From the NCBI RefSeq assembly GCF_042663585.1, contig NZ_JBHTAN010000006.1, positions 1,736,001 through 1,800,000 of the forward strand: a stretch of DNA of 64,000 nucleotides, written 5' to 3'. Shown here piece after piece: positions 17,518-26,153 of the stretch. The position numbers and the translations under genes are program-made. The first letter of the stretch is position 1, and each line of letters opens with the position of its first letter. Origin of the DNA: Natranaeroarchaeum sp042663585 (GTDB taxonomy: Archaea; Halobacteriota; Halobacteria; Halobacteriales; Natronoarchaeaceae). The notes below the pieces were generated by a model. It had not been told where the DNA came from. It searched no databases and saw nothing but the letters and a program-made list of their open reading frames with translations.

Positions 17518-18519
17518 ATGAAGAAACTCATCAACGAGCCAGAAGATGTCGTCGACGAGATGCTCGACGGAATGGTAGCAGCGTACCCTGACCGACTCCG
17601 GCGCCTCGACGATGCGGAGGTGCTCGTACGCGCTGACGCCCCGATAGATGGGAAAGTGGGAATCGTCTCTGGTGGTGGTAGCGGCCACGAACCGACCCAC
17701 GCCGGGTACCTCGGCGAGGGGATGCTAGACGGCGCGGCGGCCGGCGAGGTGTTCACCTCCCCGACCGCAGATCAACTCGAATCGATGATCCAGGCCTGTG
17801 ACAGCGGCGAGGGCGTCCTCTGTGTGGTGAAAAACTACGAGGGCGACGTGATGAACTTCGACACCGCCGCGGAGATGGCCGAGATGCAAGACACCGAGGT
17901 CTCACAGGTCGTCGTCAACGACGACGTCGCCGTCGAGGACTCGCTGTACACCTCCGGTCGCCGCGGCGTCGCAGGGACCATCCTCGTCCACAAGGCCGCC
18001 GGTGCGAAGGCGGCCGAGGGCGCGTCGCTCGACGAAGTGAGCCGCGTCGCCGAGAAGGTCGTCGACAACGTCGGGACGATGGGGATGGCGCTGACCTCCT
18101 GTATCACGCCGGACAAGGGCGAACCGACGTTCGATCTGGGCGAGGACGAGATCGAACTCGGCATCGGGATCCACGGCGAACCGGGCACGGAACGGACCGA
18201 GATCATGAGCGCCGACGAGATTACCGAACATCTCACCGAACGGGTACTCGACGACCTCGACCTCGACGAGGGACAGGAGGTCGTCACCATCGTCAACGGG
18301 ATGGGCGGTAGCCCGCTGATGGAGCTGTTCGTCGTCAACAAACGCCTGCAGGAACTGATGGACGACCACGGGCTCGAAACCTGGGACGCGTGGGTCGGCG
18401 ACTACATGACCTCGCTGGACATGGACGGCGCGTCGATCACCGTCTGTGCGGTCGACGACGAGCTCAAAGAGCTCCTGTCGGCACCGGCTGACACGCCAGG
18501 GCTGACAGTGAGGGAGTAA
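17518..18519 (+). CDS. dhaK: Dihydroxyacetone kinase subunit DhaK
   Basis: Binds dihydroxyacetone covalently and phosphorylates it with ATP held on DhaL, linking glycerol or DHA use to glycolysis. The 333 residues include GGGSGHEPTHAGYLG (near residues 51-65), the NYEGDVMNF stretch and His219 in GIHGEPG, equivalent to the substrate-binding hemiaminal histidine of E. coli DhaK. It opens the dhaKLM operon. The PTS phosphoryl donors EI and HPr are not in the window. Confidence 0.95.
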   Translation: MKKLINEPEDVVDEMLDGMVAAYPDRLRRLDDAEVLVRADAPIDGKVGIVSGGGSGHEPTHAGYLGEGMLDGAAAGEVFTSPTADQLESMIQACDSGEGVLCVVKNYEGDVMNFDTAAEMAEMQDTEVSQVVVNDDVAVEDSLYTSGRRGVAGTILVHKAAGAKAAEGASLDEVSRVAEKVVDNVGTMGMALTSCITPDKGEPTFDLGEDEIELGIGIHGEPGTERTEIMSADEITEHLTERVLDDLDLDEGQEVVTIVNGMGGSPLMELFVVNKRLQELMDDHGLETWDAWVGDYMTSLDMDGASITVCAVDDELKELLSAPADTPGLTVRE

Positions 18520-18562
18520 ACGCCACAAACGATTTGCGCTTCCCCTGCATCCGCATTTTTAC

Positions 18563-19291
18563 ATGAGTAACACAGAGCACCAACGAGAAGCGGTCGAACA
18601 GGCACTCGAAAACGTCACCGAGCGACTCGACGAGGAGAAGACTCATCTGACCGATCTGGACTCGGCGATCGGCGACGCCGACCACGGGGCGAACATGACC
18701 CGCGGGTTCAGAAAGGCCAACGAGAAAGTCCAGGCGATGGACGAAGACGACCCCGCGGAACTGGTGAAGACCATCGGCGTCACGCTCGTCTCGGAGGTCG
18801 GCGGCGCGTCCGGACCGCTCTACGGCGGGTCGATCATGTCCGCGAGCCAGGAGTTCGCCGACGACGGGATCACAGCAGAGACGAGCATCGCCTTTGCCGA
18901 GGCATATCTGGAGAAGGTCCAGGACCGCGGCGGCGCGGAGGTCGGGTCGAAGACGATGGTCGACGCCCTGACGCCCGCAGTCCACACCTACAAGAAGTCG
19001 ATCGAGACGGACGATCTGGAACCGCTGGAGGCGCTGGCGAAGGCGGTTGACGCCGCCGAGCGGGGCGTCGAGTTCACCACGCCGATCCGGGCGAAGAAGG
19101 GACGGGCGTCCTATCTCGGCTGGCGCTCGGTGGGCCATCAGGACCCCGGTGCGACGTCGACGCTGTACATCATGGAGGAACTGCTGGCGACCGCCCAGGA
19201 CATCCTCAACGGCGAGGTGGAGGCGACTGCCGAGGCCGAGGAAGCACCCGAGGAGATGCCCGACGAGGTCGCAGAGGGCGAAGAGAAATGA
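18563..19291 (+). CDS. dhaL: Dihydroxyacetone kinase ADP-binding subunit DhaL
   Basis: Carries the ADP/ATP that shuttles phosphate from DhaM to dihydroxyacetone on DhaK. The Mg-nucleotide site DSAIGDADHGANMTRG is at about residues 33-48, and the central GGASGPLYGG loop is conserved. Length is 242 residues, about 30 more than bacterial DhaL because of an acidic C-terminal tail (EVEATAEAEEAPEE). It overlaps dhaM by 4 nt. Confidence 0.94.
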   Translation: MSNTEHQREAVEQALENVTERLDEEKTHLTDLDSAIGDADHGANMTRGFRKANEKVQAMDEDDPAELVKTIGVTLVSEVGGASGPLYGGSIMSASQEFADDGITAETSIAFAEAYLEKVQDRGGAEVGSKTMVDALTPAVHTYKKSIETDDLEPLEALAKAVDAAERGVEFTTPIRAKKGRASYLGWRSVGHQDPGATSTLYIMEELLATAQDILNGEVEATAEAEEAPEEMPDEVAEGEEK

Positions 19292-19668
19292 TCGGTCTCG
19301 TCGTGGTCTCACACAGCGCCCGCGCCGCCGAGGGGATCTGTGAGGTCGCGGGGGAGATGGCTGGCGACGCACGGATCGAACCTGCCGGGGGCGAGGCCGA
19401 TGGCCTCGGCACCGACGCGGGTCGGATTCAGGACGCCATCGCGGCCGCCGACGACGGGGACGGCGTGGTCGTCCTCGTTGACCTCGGCAGCGCAGTGATG
19501 AACACCGAGTTAGCAATCGAGATGGCAGACGCCGACGCGCGGATCGCCGACGCACCCGTCCTGGAGGGTGCGGTCAACGCCGGTGTCGAGACGACCAACA
19601 AGAAGGCAACACTCGACTCGGTCGTCGAACGGGCCGAAGAAGCGCGCGAGTACCGGAAACTGGACTGA
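19288..19668 (+). CDS. dhaM: PTS-dependent dihydroxyacetone kinase phosphotransferase subunit DhaM
   Basis: EIIA-mannose-like domain only, 126 residues. The phosphorylated His9 lies in VVVSHSARAAEG, and VVLVDLGSAVMNTELA is the second conserved segment. There is no fused HPr or EI domain, unlike some bacterial DhaM proteins, so separate EI and HPr must supply phosphate. ATG overlaps the dhaL stop as ATGA. Confidence 0.93.
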   Translation: MIGLVVVSHSARAAEGICEVAGEMAGDARIEPAGGEADGLGTDAGRIQDAIAAADDGDGVVVLVDLGSAVMNTELAIEMADADARIADAPVLEGAVNAGVETTNKKATLDSVVERAEEAREYRKLD

Positions 19669-19769
19669 CGGCGGTGATCCGGGACCCTTCCCGGCCCCCC
19701 GCAATCGGCGAGGCTGTCGCCGGACGAGATGGCACACACTCATACTGATCCGCACGAAAACGGGGAGCA

Positions 19770-20963
19770 ATGACGGAGTTTCGACCCCTCCCGGAGACGG
19801 ATCGTCCGCAGTTCCGCTCGATGCTTCGCTACGCATTCACTCCCGAGAGCGGCCCAACCGATGACGAAGACACCGAAGACGACGAGGAACCGACGCTGTT
19901 CGACCGATACGGCCTCTACGACGGCAACGACCTCGTCAGCGGGTGCAAACTCTACGCACCCGAGGCACGCGTTCGCGATGAAATCACGACGATCGGTGGC
20001 CTGGGAGCGGTTGCGACCCGCCCCGAGTTCCGCGGGCAGGGCTACGGCAAGCAACTGTGTCAGCGGATGCTGGCCGAGTACCGTGAGCGAGAGATCGGTC
20101 TCGTCACGCTCTGGCCGTTCTCGACGCCGTTCTACCGTCGGATGGGCTGGGGGACTGCAAACGATGTGACCCGGTACGAACTGCCGCCGCGGGCGTTGCC
20201 GACTGTCGAAACCGTCGGGCAGATGCGTCGCATCGACGGCGAGGACTGGCAGGCGCTCGTCCGCGTGGAGCAGGGAGCCAACCGCGACGTTTCCCTGTCA
20301 CTGCGTCGCTCCGAGGCGTGGTGGCGCGAGCGAACGTTATCGAACTGGAACGGGAACGGCGAGTCGTACTGCTACGGCTACGAACGCGACGGGGACCTGC
20401 AGGGCTATCTGGTCTACACCGTCGCCGACGACGACTCGGGGACGCTCTCGGTCAGTGGCTTCGATGCCGCCGACGAGGAGGCCTACCGCGCCCTGCTCGA
20501 CTTCCTCGCGGGGCACGGCGCACAGATCGAGCGGATCGTCGTCGAGCGCGCACTCGGAACGGACCTGCTCGCCCGGGTCGACGATCCGGCGGCGGTCGAC
20601 TGTCATGTAGAATCGGGGCCGATGGTACGGCTTACCGACGTCACGGCGCTCGAAGCGGTCGAGTGGCCAGCGGGCGAGGTCGAGTGTACGCTCTCGGTGT
20701 CGGATCCGCTGGTCGCTGACAACAATGGAGGGGTCCGACTCTCCGTCGCAGACGGCAGGGCGACCGTCGAACCGATCGCCGAGTCGGCTGACGCTGTCAA
20801 TGCGACGGTGGGCATCGGGACGCTCTCTCAGTTAGCGGTCGGAACCTACGGAATCGACGATGCCGAGCGGTTTGGCGACCTGCGGATCGCTGACGAATCG
20901 GTTCGCGACCCGCTCGCTACGGTCTTCCGACCGCGTACCGTCGGCCTCCGGGAGTTCTTCTAG
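19770..20963 (+). CDS. Eis-like GNAT family N-acetyltransferase
   Basis: 397 residues with the Eis architecture: an N-terminal GNAT domain with acetyl-CoA motif RPEFRGQGYGKQL, a second GNAT-like domain, and a C-terminal sterol-carrier-like domain. The protein ends in FF, and Eis enzymes use the terminal carboxylate in catalysis. An acidic insertion (DDEDTEDDEE) is typical halophilic adaptation. Substrate is unknown; Eis proteins acetylate amines of small molecules or proteins. It stands alone, convergent with the following dehydrogenase. Confidence 0.85.
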   Translation: MTEFRPLPETDRPQFRSMLRYAFTPESGPTDDEDTEDDEEPTLFDRYGLYDGNDLVSGCKLYAPEARVRDEITTIGGLGAVATRPEFRGQGYGKQLCQRMLAEYREREIGLVTLWPFSTPFYRRMGWGTANDVTRYELPPRALPTVETVGQMRRIDGEDWQALVRVEQGANRDVSLSLRRSEAWWRERTLSNWNGNGESYCYGYERDGDLQGYLVYTVADDDSGTLSVSGFDAADEEAYRALLDFLAGHGAQIERIVVERALGTDLLARVDDPAAVDCHVESGPMVRLTDVTALEAVEWPAGEVECTLSVSDPLVADNNGGVRLSVADGRATVEPIAESADAVNATVGIGTLSQLAVGTYGIDDAERFGDLRIADESVRDPLATVFRPRTVGLREFF

Positions 20964-20967
20964 CCGC

Positions 20968-22008
20968 TCAGGGTTTGACCAGTACCTTGATCGCATCGCG
21001 CTCGTCCATCGCGCGATAGCCCTCCGGGACGCCATCGAGGTCGACTGTTTTCGTGAATATCGGCGATGGGTCAAGCGTACCACCCAGCACGTCGGCCATC
21101 AACTCGTCAGCGTACGCCCGGACCGGCGCGACGCCGCCCCGGAGCGTGATATTGTCACTGAACAGCGACTGTAGCTCGAGGCCGGCGTCGTCGACGCCGT
21201 AGGGGACACCCACGTAGCCGATTGTACCGCCCGGGCGACAGGCTTCGATTGCGGTGTCCATCGACGACGCCGCGCCCACACACTCCATGACGTGGTTCGC
21301 GCCGCCGTAGGTCAGTTCCTGGGCGCGTTCGACGGCCCCCTCGCCGCGGGCCGCGATGGTTTCGGTCGCGCCGAACTCCTCGGCGAGAGCGAGACGGTCC
21401 TCGTGGTGGCCCATCGCGATGATCCGTTCGGCACCGAGACGGCGAGCGGCGAGGACGCCACAGAGGCCGACCGCGCCGTCACCGATTACGACGCAGGTGT
21501 CGCCCTCGCCCACGCCGGCGCTTTTTGCGGCGTGGTGGCCCGTGCCCATCACGTCGGTGAGCGGAAGCAGTGATTCGAGGGTGTCCTCATCGTCGGCGTG
21601 GCGGTCGGGGACCCGGACGAGCGTCCCGTCGGCCTCGGGAACGCGGATCTGCTCGCCCTGACAGCCGCCGTTCTCGTCGCCCCAGGAGTCCCCGTTCGTA
21701 CAGGAGGTGTGCAGTCCCTTCCGGCAGAACTCACAGCGACCACAGCTAATGACGAAGGGGGCGAACACGCGGTCCCCAACGTCGACCGATGTGACGTCCT
21801 CGCCGACGTCCTCAACGATTCCCATCGGCTCGTGGCCCACGCGGGACCCGTCCTCGCGGTCGCTCTCGCCGCGATAGAACCAGAGATCGGAGCCACAGAC
21901 CGCGGTGTGTGTCACCCGAACGACGGCGTCGTTCGGCGAGTCGAGTTCGACGTCCGGTACCTCTTCGACCGTGATTTCGCCGGGGCCGCGGTAGATGGCT
22001 GCGCGCAT
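20968..22008 (-). CDS. Zinc-dependent alcohol dehydrogenase (MDR family)
   Basis: 346-residue medium-chain dehydrogenase. The catalytic zinc site is CGSDLW with GHEPMG; the structural zinc cysteines are in CGRCEFCRKGLHTSC. The nucleotide loop is VIGDGAVGLCGV. I chose ATG at 22008 (MRAAIYRG), the usual family N-terminus, over an upstream in-frame start. Substrate is not evident. It ends 4 bp from the Eis-like gene on the opposite strand. Confidence 0.88.
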   Translation of the reverse strand: MRAAIYRGPGEITVEEVPDVELDSPNDAVVRVTHTAVCGSDLWFYRGESDREDGSRVGHEPMGIVEDVGEDVTSVDVGDRVFAPFVISCGRCEFCRKGLHTSCTNGDSWGDENGGCQGEQIRVPEADGTLVRVPDRHADDEDTLESLLPLTDVMGTGHHAAKSAGVGEGDTCVVIGDGAVGLCGVLAARRLGAERIIAMGHHEDRLALAEEFGATETIAARGEGAVERAQELTYGGANHVMECVGAASSMDTAIEACRPGGTIGYVGVPYGVDDAGLELQSLFSDNITLRGGVAPVRAYADELMADVLGGTLDPSPIFTKTVDLDGVPEGYRAMDERDAIKVLVKP

Positions 22009-22084
22009 AGTCTGTATTAGTGGCCGTCTCACAAAACGGTTCGCTCAGGCGAAGGGTCATGTGGGACAGGCTCTAACACGGTGT

Positions 22085-22681
22085 ATGGACCGTACCGCGA
22101 TCCGACAAGCGTGGGACGAGATCGCCGAGACGTACGCGAACCGGCGCGATCCGGCCGGTTCCGACGCCGATCTGACCGACGACTTGCTCGATGCCTGTCC
22201 GCCCGATCCGCTCGTGCTGGATGTCGGCTGTGGCGACGGGGCGCGGACGCTCGCAAACCTTCCGCCGGACGCTATCGGCCTCGATATCTCTCGTGAGGGG
22301 CTCTTGCTGGCGGCCAACAGAGTCGCCGGAGGGCGACTGGTACAGGGGGACATGGAGTCGCTCCCGCTGGCCGATGGCTCCGTGGACGCGATCACCGCCT
22401 ACCATGCCGTCTTTCATGTCCCGCGAACGGCACAGCCCGCGGTGTACGAGGAGTTCTATCGCGTGCTCGACTCGGGCGGGAAACTACTGATGACCCTGCC
22501 TGGCGGGCGCTTCGAGACGGTGCGCCGCGGCTGGATGGGTGGCTCGATGTTCTTCTCAGCGCCCGGCAAAGACCGGACACTCGACCAACTCCGGAGCGCC
22601 GGGTTCGAGGACCTCCGAACCGCGACGGTCGACGACCCGCTTGGCAGTTCCAGCGAGTACGTCTTCGCGACCCGGAGCTGA
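22085..22681 (+). CDS. Class I SAM-dependent methyltransferase
   Basis: 198 residues with motif I VLDVGCGDGARTL at about residues 40-52, LDISREGL (motif II), and ITAYHAVFHV plus GGKLLMTLPGG. The N-terminal DEIAETYANRRDP resembles the TRM9/ABH8-type tRNA wobble uridine methyltransferases, as does the FFSAPGKDRT region, so a tRNA target is possible but unproven. ATG at 22085 follows a GTG-rich gap after the divergent dehydrogenase. Confidence 0.8.
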   Translation: MDRTAIRQAWDEIAETYANRRDPAGSDADLTDDLLDACPPDPLVLDVGCGDGARTLANLPPDAIGLDISREGLLLAANRVAGGRLVQGDMESLPLADGSVDAITAYHAVFHVPRTAQPAVYEEFYRVLDSGGKLLMTLPGGRFETVRRGWMGGSMFFSAPGKDRTLDQLRSAGFEDLRTATVDDPLGSSSEYVFATRS

Positions 22682-22735
22682 CTGTACGAACCTCCCCGGC
22701 AGTCGATATTTACCGCTGGGGTCGAAAGGGGGAGT

Positions 22736-24163
22736 ATGGATACCGCCGTCGTCTGGTACCGTGACGACCTGCGTGTCGAGGGCAACCCCACCCTCGCCAA
22801 CGCAGTGGACGAGGCCGAGCACGTCGTCCCGGTCTACGTGTTCGACCCACGCCGTCGCGGCGAGACGAGATACGACACCGAGAAACGAGGCGCACACAGG
22901 GCCCGCTTTCGCCGCGAAAGCGTCGCCGACCTGCGGGAATCGGTACGGGAGCGCGGGGGAGAACTGTTCGTCCGCGAGGGCCACGTCGAGGACGTCGTGC
23001 CGTCGGTTGCCGACGCGGTCGACGCCGACGCCGTGTTCGCACAGACCAAGCCGGCAACCGAAGAGATCAGCCGCGAACACGCGGTACGCGACGCGCTCGG
23101 CGACGATATTCCGTTTCATCGCCGGCTCACGCATACCCTCTACCATATCAACGATCTACCGACACCGTACGATCGGATCGACGATACGTTCACGCCGTGG
23201 CGCAAGAACGTCGAGGAGACCACGCCAGTCCGAGAGCCGGTTCCGGCCCCGGAGAGCGTCTCGACGCCCGATGTCGACGCCGGCGAGATACCGACGCTCT
23301 CGTCGATGGGGATCGACGAGCCACCGACCGACGACCGGGCAGTCCTCCCCTTCGAGGGGGGCGAAACCGCCGGAAAAGCGCGGGTAAACCGCTATCTCTG
23401 GGAGGAGGATCGACTCCGGGAGTACAAATCCACGCGGAACGGCCTGCTCGGGTCGGAGTACTCCTCGAAGTTCTCGCCGTGGCTCGCCGCTGGCTGTCTC
23501 TCGCCGCGCTGGATCCACGAGCAGGTGAAACAGTACGAGGACGAGCGCGTTTCCAACGAGGACACCTACTGGCTGGTCTTCGAGTTGCTCTGGCGGGATT
23601 TCTTCCAGTTCCAGTTTCTCAAACACGGCGACGACTTCTTCACTCAGTCCGGCATTCGCGACGTCGAACCGGACTGGAAGCAGGACCGACAGGCCTTCCG
23701 GCAGTGGGCCGCCGGCGAGACGGGGGTTCCCTTCGTCGATGCGAACATGCGCGAGTTGAACCGGACGGGGTACATGTCGAACCGTGGCCGGCAGAACGTC
23801 GCGTCGTTTCTCGCTGACGCGCTGGGCATCGACTGGCGCTGGGGGGCGGCTTACTTTGAGGAGCAACTGATCGACTACGACGTCGCCTCGAACTGGGGGA
23901 ACTGGGCGTATCAGGCCGGCGTCGGCAACGACTCGCGGGACGGCTTCTTCGACGTCCTCGCACAGGCGGAGCGGTACGACGCCGACGCCGAGTACGTGCA
24001 GACGTGGCTGCCGGAACTCGACCCCCTTCCCCCGGAGTACGCCCATCGCCCGTGGCAGATGAACGCTGACGCCGAGTCCACGTACGACGTCGTGCTCGGT
24101 GTCGACTATCCCGAACCGATGATCGACGTGACCGAGCGGTTTTCGGAACTGCGCGATCAGTGA
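22736..24163 (+). CDS. DASH-family cryptochrome / photolyase
   Basis: 475-residue flavoprotein. An N-terminal antenna-binding Rossmann domain (VWYRDDLRVEGNP) is followed by the FAD domain. KFSPWLAAGCLSPRWI, YMSNRGRQNVASF, IDYDVASNWGNW and GVGNDSRDGFF match the DASH subgroup more than CPD class I photolyases. DASH proteins repair cyclobutane pyrimidine dimers, best in single-stranded DNA, or act as light sensors. The gene stands alone behind the methyltransferase, with a 54-bp gap. Confidence 0.88.
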   Translation: MDTAVVWYRDDLRVEGNPTLANAVDEAEHVVPVYVFDPRRRGETRYDTEKRGAHRARFRRESVADLRESVRERGGELFVREGHVEDVVPSVADAVDADAVFAQTKPATEEISREHAVRDALGDDIPFHRRLTHTLYHINDLPTPYDRIDDTFTPWRKNVEETTPVREPVPAPESVSTPDVDAGEIPTLSSMGIDEPPTDDRAVLPFEGGETAGKARVNRYLWEEDRLREYKSTRNGLLGSEYSSKFSPWLAAGCLSPRWIHEQVKQYEDERVSNEDTYWLVFELLWRDFFQFQFLKHGDDFFTQSGIRDVEPDWKQDRQAFRQWAAGETGVPFVDANMRELNRTGYMSNRGRQNVASFLADALGIDWRWGAAYFEEQLIDYDVASNWGNWAYQAGVGNDSRDGFFDVLAQAERYDADAEYVQTWLPELDPLPPEYAHRPWQMNADAESTYDVVLGVDYPEPMIDVTERFSELRDQ

Positions 24164-24263
24164 GCACACGGTCAAGAACGAGCAGATGCCGTCAGTCCCG
24201 GTCGTTTCTCTCAGCCTACTTTCATAGCGCTTTAACTGCCACTTCCCATTGAATAGAAGCATA

Positions 24264-24719
24264 GTGGCTGCAGCTGCCGACGACGAGACGAGGCGTGTGC
24301 TGGTGACTAGCACCCGCCAACTCGTCCTGCCGTCGAACCCGTCGTATCTCCAGGAGTTCGATCTGCGGACGAAACAGCACGCAGTTACCTGTGCCACCGG
24401 CGAGTACGAGGAAGGCCGTTGGCGTGGCGTTCCCATCGAGTCGCTCCTGTCACGTGTCGATGCCGACGAGCGATCGACGCACCTTCTCGTCACCGGAGAG
24501 GACGGCTACCGGACCTGCGTAGCGATCAGGAAAGCGTTCGATGCGATGCTGGCAGTCGCTCGGGAGGACGTCGAGACGGACGGTGCCCTGCCCAGATTCA
24601 TCGGCGACAAGATAGACGGGCAACAGTCCGTTGCCCGCGTCAAGCAGATCGAGACGGTTCGTCTCGACCCCGAGGAGGACGCCAGCGAGTACGCCCACCG
24701 TCCCGCGTCCGAGGGCTGA
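24264..24719 (+). CDS. Short sulfite-oxidase-fold protein (molybdopterin-binding domain)
   Basis: About 151 residues matching the middle of the oxidoreductase molybdopterin-binding (SUOX/YedY) fold: VTCATGEYEEGRWRGVPIESLL, TGEDGYRTCVAI, and a terminal RFIGDKIDGQQSVARVKQIE. The cysteine in VTCATG sits where the molybdenum-ligand cysteine is found. No signal peptide and no dimerisation or haem domain are present, so it is only a fraction of a usual sulfite oxidase. GTG at 24264 is chosen from a TATA-like CTTTAAC about 30 bp upstream; TTG 24249 is an alternative. Confidence 0.62.
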   Translation: MAAAADDETRRVLVTSTRQLVLPSNPSYLQEFDLRTKQHAVTCATGEYEEGRWRGVPIESLLSRVDADERSTHLLVTGEDGYRTCVAIRKAFDAMLAVAREDVETDGALPRFIGDKIDGQQSVARVKQIETVRLDPEEDASEYAHRPASEG

Positions 24720-24761
24720 GCCCGGCGACGCAGTTTTCCGCGGCGAACCCGGAATTGAGGT

Positions 24762-25427
24762 ATGCATCTGTTTGTCACCGGCGGGAACGGCTTTATCGGC
24801 CGGCGAGTCTGCGCTGCTGCCGTTCGGGACGGCCACGACGTGACGAGCGTCGCCCGAAGCGGCCCGCCACCGGCCGACGAAACCGGTTCGTGGACCAAGC
24901 ACGTCGAGTGGATCGCTGCGGACGTATTCAGTCCGCACGAATGGCGCTCGGCGCTATCGGGCGTCGACTGCGTCGTCCACTCTATCGGCACCATCTCGGA
25001 CGCGCCGGACGACGGGGTCACGTTCGAGCGGATCAACGGCGACTCGGCGATTCTCGTCGCGCTGGAGGCCGAACGCGCTGGCGTCGAGCGGTTCGTCTAC
25101 ATCTCCTCCTCGACGAAGCCGCCGCTGGTTCGAGACGCCTATCTGACCGCCCGCCGACGGGCCGAAGACGCGATTTCCGATCTGGAGCTAGATGTCGTCG
25201 TCCCCCGCTTCGGGCCGGTGTACGGCCCAGATCAGCCACACTTCCCCACCGTTGCAAACTGGCTGTTCACGGCGGTCGGCAGCGTCGAACCGATCGCACG
25301 CCGTCTCGGCGAGGATCGGCCGTTCTCCGTCGAGGCGGCGGGCCGTGCTGTCTATCGGCTGGCAGTCACCGAGGACCTCCCGGAAACCCCGGTGACAGCG
25401 GATACCCTGATCGCGCTGTCGGGCTGA
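24762..25427 (+). CDS. NAD(P)-dependent epimerase/dehydratase-like protein
   Basis: 221 residues, atypical short SDR. The nucleotide loop VTGGNGFIGRRV is at residues 5-16, and the family HSIGTISD and VYISSSTK segments follow. The expected YxxxK is weak (AYLTARRRAE), so catalysis may be lost; such proteins include NDUFA9-like and NmrA-like members. It lies 42 bp after the sulfite-oxidase-like gene on the same strand. Confidence 0.78.
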   Translation: MHLFVTGGNGFIGRRVCAAAVRDGHDVTSVARSGPPPADETGSWTKHVEWIAADVFSPHEWRSALSGVDCVVHSIGTISDAPDDGVTFERINGDSAILVALEAERAGVERFVYISSSTKPPLVRDAYLTARRRAEDAISDLELDVVVPRFGPVYGPDQPHFPTVANWLFTAVGSVEPIARRLGEDRPFSVEAAGRAVYRLAVTEDLPETPVTADTLIALSG

Positions 25428-25571
25428 GGAGGGTCGTTACCCAGGAGATCATTGACCACGAGCGACAGTCGATTCCGGTGGGCGAGAGCGGGCCGAGCAG
25501 AACCCCCATGCCATACACCGACCCGGGATATTACTGTCCCATGCCATCAATACACTAGCGAGTAATCACCA

Positions 25572-26147
25572 ATGACAGACACCAACGAGTGGGCCGAACA
25601 GATCGAAAAGGGACGACAGACAAAGATCGAACACTTCCGCGACTCCCCACGCTCCCCGCTTCCGCCCGAACTGCGCGGCGACGACTTCCCGGGACTGGCA
25701 TACTACGATCCGGACCCCGAGTACCGGTTCGTCCTGGCGCTGCACGAGCACGAGCAGAAGACGGAGGTGACAGTGGAGACGACCGCCGGCGGCGAACAGA
25801 CCTACCTCCGGTGGGGCGAGTTCCGGTTCGAACTCGACGGCGAGGAGCACACGCTACAGGCCTATCGCCCCGACCACACCACCGAACGGCTCTGGGTCCC
25901 GTTCCGGGACGAGACCAACGGCGAGGAGACCTACGGTGCCGGCCGGTATCTCGACCTCGAACACGACACCCATCAGATCGACGGGGAATGGGTGCTCGAT
26001 TTCAATCAGGCGTACAACCCGACGTGTGCGTACAACGCTGCCTACGAGTGTCCGATGATCCCGACCGAGAACTGGCTCGACGTCCGGATCGAGGCCGGCG
26101 AGAAGGAGTTCCCCGGCGAAACTGCGGGCCACTCCCACGATCACTGA
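25572..26147 (+). CDS. DUF1684 family protein
   Basis: 191-residue cytoplasmic protein of the DUF1684 family, recognised from FPGLAYYDPDPEYR, FEL-EEHTLQAYRP, FRDETNGEETYGAGRYLDL, and the end segment FNQAYNPTCAYNAAYECPMIPTEN (in parts). The conserved Cys/Asn-rich end suggests an enzyme, but no reaction is established. The gene is convergent with the carotenoid oxygenase, 6 bp away. Confidence 0.85.
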   Translation: MTDTNEWAEQIEKGRQTKIEHFRDSPRSPLPPELRGDDFPGLAYYDPDPEYRFVLALHEHEQKTEVTVETTAGGEQTYLRWGEFRFELDGEEHTLQAYRPDHTTERLWVPFRDETNGEETYGAGRYLDLEHDTHQIDGEWVLDFNQAYNPTCAYNAAYECPMIPTENWLDVRIEAGEKEFPGETAGHSHDH

Positions 26148-26153
26148 CTGCCC

